The position numbers were made by a program, and so were the translations under genes. Source: JACKFB01 sp041389525 (GTDB lineage: Bacteria; Myxococcota_A; UBA9042; PHBI01; JACKFB01). Taken from it: a stretch of DNA of 11,150 bases. The stretch covers positions 1-11,150 of the forward strand of contig JAWKRR010000103.1 in assembly GCA_041389525.1 (NCBI GenBank). The letters are read 5' to 3'. Each line of letters starts with the position of its first letter. Positions within the stretch are counted from its first letter, which is position 1. Under the pieces are notes generated by a model, which made no database searches, was not told the DNA's origin, and worked only from the letters and a program-made list of their open reading frames with translations. Shown here one piece after another: positions 7,579 to 11,150 of this stretch.

Positions 7579-8154
7579 ATGCGTAACCCGAAGAGCCCGC
7601 AAGACCCCGCTTGGCTAGCCTGCGCCGTCGCCGACACCGACGCGCTGCTCCAAGACCACGCGCACTGCGAGCGCAAAGCCGCCGCCACCGCGATGGCCCT
7701 GGTCGCCCGCCACCCCGACGAGCCGGATCTCGTGGCCGCGATGGTGGACCTGGCCCGCGAGGAGCTGGCGCATTTCGAGGAGGTCCACCAGCGCATCCTG
7801 GCCCGCGGGCACGTGCTGGGCCCCGACCCCGGCGATCCCTACGCCCAAGCGCTGGTCGGCCAGGTCCGCGGCACCCCGCGCGAGCGGCTGGTCGACCGCC
7901 TCATCGTCTCCGCCCTCATCGAGGCCCGGAGCTGCGAGCGGCTGCGCCTCTTGGGCAGCGAGCACCCCGATCTCGAGCTGCGGGCCATGTGGATGCGGTT
8001 CGCGCGCTCAGAGGCCAATCACGGCGAGACCTTCCTCAAGCTCGCCCGCCAGCTCGGCACGGGGCGCGAGGCGGTCGACGCGCGACTCGCCGAGCTGCAG
8101 GCGTTCGAGGCTCGGCTCGTCGATGAGTCGCCCGTCCGCTGCGCCATCCACTGA
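7579..8154 (+). CDS. miaE: tRNA-(ms2io6A)-hydroxylase MiaE (191 aa)
   Basis: MiaE is a ferritin-like di-iron monooxygenase that hydroxylates the isopentenyl group of ms2i6A at position 37 of certain tRNAs. The four-helix iron-binding pattern is visible: a CERKAA motif with Glu31, a REELAHF motif supplying E62xxH65, an IEARSCERL motif with Glu115, and a RSEANHGE motif supplying E145xxH148. The length matches the short MiaE class found in Pseudomonas-type bacteria. The ATG at 7579 was preferred because the protein then starts just before the first helix. An in-frame TTG at 7543 would add 12 residues of no recognisable character. The gene is divergent from the giant lipoprotein gene and convergent with the aminomutase gene, so it appears to be its own transcription unit. 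The miaA/miaB genes that make its substrate are not in the window. Confidence 0.93.
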   Translation: MRNPKSPQDPAWLACAVADTDALLQDHAHCERKAAATAMALVARHPDEPDLVAAMVDLAREELAHFEEVHQRILARGHVLGPDPGDPYAQALVGQVRGTPRERLVDRLIVSALIEARSCERLRLLGSEHPDLELRAMWMRFARSEANHGETFLKLARQLGTGREAVDARLAELQAFEARLVDESPVRCAIH

Positions 8155-8162
8155 CGCTGCGT

Positions 8163-9293
8163 CTACTCCGCAGGGTACCGGTAGGTCTGGCCGAGGTAGT
8201 TCTCGAACACCCAGTCGCCGCCCTCGCGGTGTAGCCCGTAGTCAGGCACCACCGGGATCTTGCCGCCGCCGCCCGGCGCGTCGATGACGTAGTGGGGGAC
8301 GGCCATCCCGCTGGTGTGGCCCCGCAGCGCGCGGATGATCTCGATGCCGGCCTCCACCGAGGTTCGGAAATGCGAGATCCCCTCGGCGAGATCGGCCTGG
8401 AATAGGTAGTAGGGCCGGCAGCGCTGCCGCAGCAGCCAGTGGTTGACCTCGCGCACCACGGCGGCGTCGTCGTTGATGCCGCGCAGCAGCACCATCTGGT
8501 TGGCGACCGAGAAGCCCGCGTCGGCGAGCATGCGCAAGCAGCGCGCGGCCTCGGGCGTGCACTCGCGCGGGTGGTTGAAGTGGGTGTGGACGAAGATGGG
8601 CTGGTGGCGACGCAGGCGGCTGACCAGCGCCTCGGTGAAGCGAAATGGCAAGGTCACCGGGTTGCGCGTGCAGAGGCGGATGACCTCGACGTGGGAGATG
8701 GCCGCGACGCTGCCGAGCACGCCGTCGAGCCGTTCGTCGGAGAGGCTCAGCGGGTCGCCGCCGCTTATGAGCACGTCGCGGATCTCGGGCTGGCCTGCGA
8801 TGTACCGCAGGCCCGCGTCGAGCTGGTCGTGGGAGGCGGCGCTGCGCGGGTCGGCCACCTTGCGCTTGCGCGTGCAGTGGCGGCAGTAGACCGGGCAGTT
8901 GTGGGTGACGTAGTAGAGCGCGCGGTCGGGGTAGCGGTGGGTGATCCCGGGCACCGGCATGTACGCCTCTTCGCCGAGCGGGTCGTCCAGGTCGCCGGGG
9001 TGGACTGTCAGCTCGTCGAGGTGCGGCACGGCCTGCCGACGCACAGGGCACTCCGGGTCGGACGGGTCCATCAGCGCGGCGTAGTACGGCGTGATCGCCA
9101 TGCGAAAGCGGTCGGCGGTCGCCTCGATGGCCCTCACCTCCCCTTCACTTGGGTCGATGACGCGGGCGAGCTCGCCGAGGGTCCGGATCCGGTGCTGCTG
9201 CTGCCAGCGCCAGTCGGTCCAATCGGACTCCTCGACGTCGGCCCAGGGGCCCCGGGGCGAGTGCCCCGCCACGTCCGAATCGCTAGCTCGCAT
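8163..9293 (-). CDS. kamA: KamA-family lysine 2,3-aminomutase, zinc-site-less form (376 aa)
   Basis: Radical-SAM, PLP-dependent aminomutase expected to convert L-lysine to beta-lysine. The 4Fe-4S motif CPVYCRHC supplies Cys133, Cys137 and Cys140. SGGDP (177-181) is the SAM-binding GGE-type motif, and DAPGGGGK carries the PLP lysine, Lys345. Asp301 and Asp338 sit 37 residues apart, like the pair Asp293/Asp330 that holds the lysine side-chain amine in the clostridial enzyme. This favours lysine over glutamate, whose mutase has Lys/Asn there. It is shorter than the ~416-residue clostridial enzyme: the C-terminal Cys cluster that binds zinc is absent, and the partner Cys position (276) is Asp. 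It lacks the EpmB-type C-terminus, so EF-P modification is less likely. It is the last gene of the leucine-degradation-type operon, 37 nt after the preceding gene, and ends 8 nt from the end of miaE. No ablB acetyltransferase is visible. Confidence 0.88.
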   Translation of the reverse strand: MRASDSDVAGHSPRGPWADVEESDWTDWRWQQQHRIRTLGELARVIDPSEGEVRAIEATADRFRMAITPYYAALMDPSDPECPVRRQAVPHLDELTVHPGDLDDPLGEEAYMPVPGITHRYPDRALYYVTHNCPVYCRHCTRKRKVADPRSAASHDQLDAGLRYIAGQPEIRDVLISGGDPLSLSDERLDGVLGSVAAISHVEVIRLCTRNPVTLPFRFTEALVSRLRRHQPIFVHTHFNHPRECTPEAARCLRMLADAGFSVANQMVLLRGINDDAAVVREVNHWLLRQRCRPYYLFQADLAEGISHFRTSVEAGIEIIRALRGHTSGMAVPHYVIDAPGGGGKIPVVPDYGLHREGGDWVFENYLGQTYRYPAE

Positions 9294-9330
9294 CAGGGTG
9301 TTTCCGGCTGCATCAGGGGGGCCGCCACCG

Positions 9331-9846
9331 TCAATGGAGCGGCGTCAGCAGCCCCGCCAACCGGCGATTCACCGCGGTCTCGGAGGCCTTGGGCGCAAAA
9401 AAGGGCGGCGCTTCCTCGATCCCGCCGTTCTTGTAGCGGAAGGCCTGCATCCAGCAGATCTGCTCGCCCTCGAGGTCCTCAGCCCATGAGGTCAGCACGT
9501 AGGACGGCGGCCCGGTCTGGCTTGCGGCCTGCTGGGTGAGCAGGACGTAGACCTCGGTGGCGGCGATCTCGGCGAGGCGCTGGCAGACTTTCAGGCGAAG
9601 CGCGCCGGACTCGGGCGACGGGACGGCGTCCAGGGGCATCATGGTGAAGGGCGGGTCCTTCTTCGGCGAGAAGGCCACCAGCAGCGTGTCCTGAACCGAC
9701 TGCTCGCGGACGCGCGCGCGGCCCAGCTCCAGGGTGAGCCGGGCGCGCTCCGCCGGGTCCACGGCCTGCCACATCGCCGTGTGCCACAGCGGCAGGAACT
9801 GGGCGAGGGTGAAGCCGTCGCTGTTGAGTCCGTGGTTGCTGGTCAT
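9331..9846 (-). CDS. Conserved-looking hypothetical protein (171 aa) in the leucine-degradation operon
   Basis: I do not recognise this protein. The start is the ATG at 9846, which overlaps the stop of the HMG-CoA lyase gene (ATGA), a sign of translational coupling. A longer reading from 9933 would run into the lyase gene. It looks soluble and cytoplasmic: no signal peptide or membrane segment. The N-terminal half has a Trp-containing amphipathic stretch (LAQFLPLWHTAMW) and a helix rich in Glu/Arg (AERARLTLELGRARVREQ). The second half has a segment likely to be beta-rich (EVYVLLTQQ, PSYVLTSWAEDLEGEQICWM) ending in a KNGG turn. There are two Cys, not arranged as a metal site. Codon and base composition match its neighbours, and the gene is intact. 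Its position between HMG-CoA lyase and the aminomutase suggests a linked metabolic or regulatory role, but that is inference. Confidence 0.75.
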   Translation of the reverse strand: MTSNHGLNSDGFTLAQFLPLWHTAMWQAVDPAERARLTLELGRARVREQSVQDTLLVAFSPKKDPPFTMMPLDAVPSPESGALRLKVCQRLAEIAATEVYVLLTQQAASQTGPPSYVLTSWAEDLEGEQICWMQAFRYKNGGIEEAPPFFAPKASETAVNRRLAGLLTPLH

Positions 9847-10769
9847 CGGGTCTCGGCCTGCTTTGCCAGTCGGCGGCGGCGCGCGAGGATCGCTTGGTGC
9901 GCGCGGCCAACCAGCGGGTGATCCAGCGAGCACGCGATGGCGTCAGCAGCCAGCGCGACCGCCTCGACGTCGAGGCCGGTGTCGAAGCCCATCGCGTGCA
10001 GCATGTGCACGAGGTCCTCGGTGGCTGCGTTGCCGGTCGCGCCCGGCGCGTAGGGGCAGCCGCCCAGGCCGCCCGCGCTCGCGTCGAAGGAGCGGATGCC
10101 GTAGTCCAACCCTCGCAGGGTGTTGGCCGCCGCCATCCCCCAGGTGTCGTGGTGATGCAGCGCCAGCTTCGACGCCGGGATCTCGCGCAGCAGCAGGTCC
10201 AGCAGACGCGAGACGTGGGCTGGCGTGCCGATGCCGATCGTGTCGCCGAGGCTGACCTCGTAGCAGCCGCCCTCAAGCAAGGGCATGACCACGCGCAGGA
10301 CATCCTCGGGCGCCACGGGGCCCGCGAATGGGCAGGCGAAGACGGTCGAGACGTAGCCGCGCACCGCCACGCCGTCGCGGGCGGCCTCCGCGCTGACCGC
10401 CGCGAAGCGCTCCAGGCTCTCGGCGATGCTCATGCCGATGTTCGCCGCGGTGAAGGCCTCACTCGCCGCCGTGAACATGGCCACCGCGTCACAGCCGGCG
10501 GCCACCGCCCGCTCGTAGCCTCGCTCGTTGGGCGCCAGCGCGAGGTAGCGCACCCCCGGGCGGCGCCTCAGTCCGGCGTACACCGCCTCGGCGTCGGCCA
10601 TGGCCGGGACCTTGGTCGGGTGAACGAAGCTGGTCACCTCGATCTGCTTGGCGCCGGCCTCGACCAGCGCCTCGACGAACGCGACCTTCGCCGCGCTCGA
10701 CAGCGGCGCCCGCTCGTTCTGCAGCCCGTCCCGCGGACCCACTTCGGTGATGAGCACGCTCTCGCTCAC
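9843..10769 (-). CDS. mvaB: Hydroxymethylglutaryl-CoA lyase (308 aa)
   Basis: Cleaves HMG-CoA to acetyl-CoA and acetoacetate, the last step of leucine catabolism. Family motifs are all present: EVGPRDGLQNE (9-19) with the catalytic Arg13/Asp14, Glu44, SLGDTIGIGTP (173-183), HHHDTWG (205-211) providing the metal-binding His205 and His207, and GGCPYAPGATGN (236-247) with the catalytic-loop Cys238. The length matches the bacterial enzyme. The start is a GTG whose first four bases form the stop of the upstream carboxylase subunit gene (GTGA), and a GAGGAAG sits 7 nt upstream. Its own stop overlaps the next start (ATGA). The direct linkage to a biotin carboxylase subunit is the arrangement of liuD-liuE operons, which supports HMG-CoA lyase over other HMGL-like family members such as homocitrate or isopropylmalate synthases. 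Confidence 0.95.
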   Translation of the reverse strand: MSESVLITEVGPRDGLQNERAPLSSAAKVAFVEALVEAGAKQIEVTSFVHPTKVPAMADAEAVYAGLRRRPGVRYLALAPNERGYERAVAAGCDAVAMFTAASEAFTAANIGMSIAESLERFAAVSAEAARDGVAVRGYVSTVFACPFAGPVAPEDVLRVVMPLLEGGCYEVSLGDTIGIGTPAHVSRLLDLLLREIPASKLALHHHDTWGMAAANTLRGLDYGIRSFDASAGGLGGCPYAPGATGNAATEDLVHMLHAMGFDTGLDVEAVALAADAIACSLDHPLVGRAHQAILARRRRLAKQAETR

Positions 10770-11150
10770 GTTGCGACTTCCTCGAGTACCACCAGCGGCG
10801 TCCCAGGGTTGACCATATCACCCACCGCCACGCCGACCCGAGCGACGGTGCCGTCTCTGGGCGACTTGACCGCGTGTTCCATCTTCATGGCCTCGACCAC
10901 GACCAGCACTTGGCCGCGCACCACCAAATCCCCAGGCGCCACCTTGAGATCCAGCACCTTGCCGGGCATCGGCGCCTCGAGGCTGCCCTCGTGGCCGCCG
11001 GAGGCCCCGCGGCCCCGCGCCTGGGCTTCAGCCACCCGATGAGTACGCCCGCCGACGCTGACCCAGCGGGCGCTCCCGTCGCGGCTGACGACCGCGCGAA
11101 AGCGCCGCCCGTCGTCCCGGGTGATCATCAGCGAGCCGTCCGCCGCCACG
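10766..11150 (-). CDS. Biotin carboxyl carrier end of an acyl-CoA carboxylase alpha subunit, probably methylcrotonyl-CoA carboxylase (partial, N-terminus beyond window)
   Basis: Only the last ~128 residues are seen, and the frame is open at the right edge. A biotinyl domain is clear: EAPMPGKV marks its first strand pair, and EAMKMEH carries the biotinylated lysine (codon 10885-10883). The lysine sits about 39 residues from the C-terminus, as usual for this domain. Upstream of it is a short strand-rich segment with RRFRAVV and HRVAEAQ, like the linker/BT region of methylcrotonyl-CoA carboxylase alpha subunits, then an Arg/Gly/Ala-rich hinge. Coupling to HMG-CoA lyase (GTGA overlap) supports a liuD/mccA identity, i.e. 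ATP-dependent biotin carboxylation for conversion of 3-methylcrotonyl-CoA to 3-methylglutaconyl-CoA. The biotin carboxylase domain itself is outside the window. A propionyl-CoA or geranyl-CoA carboxylase subunit, or a stand-alone carrier protein, cannot be excluded. Confidence 0.85.
   Translation of the reverse strand, partial: VAADGSLMITRDDGRRFRAVVSRDGSARWVSVGGRTHRVAEAQARGRGASGGHEGSLEAPMPGKVLDLKVAPGDLVVRGQVLVVVEAMKMEHAVKSPRDGTVARVGVAVGDMVNPGTPLVVLEEVAT
10777..10783 (-). promoter_or_regulatory. Ribosome binding site GAGGAAG for the HMG-CoA lyase gene
   Basis: The motif lies on the minus strand inside the 3' end of the upstream coding sequence, with a 7-nt spacer before the GTG at 10769. It supports the GTG start and the 4-nt overlap. 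Confidence 0.65.

Noticed and set aside
8157..8173. CTGCG/CGCAG inverted repeat in the 8-nt gap between the convergent miaE and kamA ends
   Set aside because: The stem is only 5 bp with a 7-nt loop and no T-tract on either strand. It is too weak to call a terminator, though its position is suggestive.
9843..10769. Role of the HMGL-family protein in lysine fermentation, given the nearby aminomutase
   Set aside because: Its motifs match true HMG-CoA lyase, and the direct partner is a biotin-dependent carboxylase subunit. The lysine fermentation cleavage enzyme belongs to a different family.

Overview
This is a high-GC, gene-dense window from a Gram-negative bacterium with a two-membrane envelope. 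A giant Cys-rich lipoprotein with an Asp/Ala-rich linker, an OmpA-like barrel protein with Asp-rich (TSP3-like) repeats, miaE and a leucine-degradation (liu-type) operon together point to Myxococcota or a close delta-type lineage. That assignment rests on gene style, not on a marker gene.

Layout. (1) Positions 1-7378, minus strand, are a two-gene surface operon. The first gene (1199-7378) encodes a 2059-residue lipoprotein. It has a lipobox Cys at residue 38, an acidic linker, eleven Cys-rich super-modules (residues 124-1895) and a C-terminal beta-sandwich-like domain of about 164 residues. Its stop codon overlaps the start of the second gene (ATGA), which encodes an OmpA-like beta-barrel protein. 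That protein enters 33-residue Asp-rich repeats and runs off the window at position 1. (2) Positions 7379-7578 are a divergent intergenic region. (3) Positions 7579-8154, plus strand, hold miaE, a di-iron tRNA hydroxylase. (4) Positions 8163-11150, minus strand, are a compact operon transcribed from the right edge: the C-terminus of a biotin-dependent carboxylase subunit (probably methylcrotonyl-CoA carboxylase alpha), HMG-CoA lyase, an unrecognised 171-residue protein, and a KamA-type lysine 2,3-aminomutase lacking the usual zinc-site cysteines. Neighbours overlap by 4 nt except the last pair, which are 37 nt apart. The operon ends tail-to-tail with miaE, 8 nt away.

How the genes fit together. 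The carboxylase and HMG-CoA lyase are consecutive parts of leucine catabolism (methylcrotonyl-CoA to methylglutaconyl-CoA, then HMG-CoA to acetyl-CoA plus acetoacetate). The unknown protein and the aminomutase appear to be co-transcribed with them, for reasons the sequence does not explain. The left operon looks like a cell-surface assembly: a long disulfide-stabilised stalk anchored by lipid and coupled to an outer-membrane barrel protein. The most distinctive structure is the regular A-Bn higher-order repeat of the giant lipoprotein: 11 A spacers and 26 B repeats by my parse. Super-module lengths are 141-145 residues when n=2, with steps of about 52 residues for each added B repeat.
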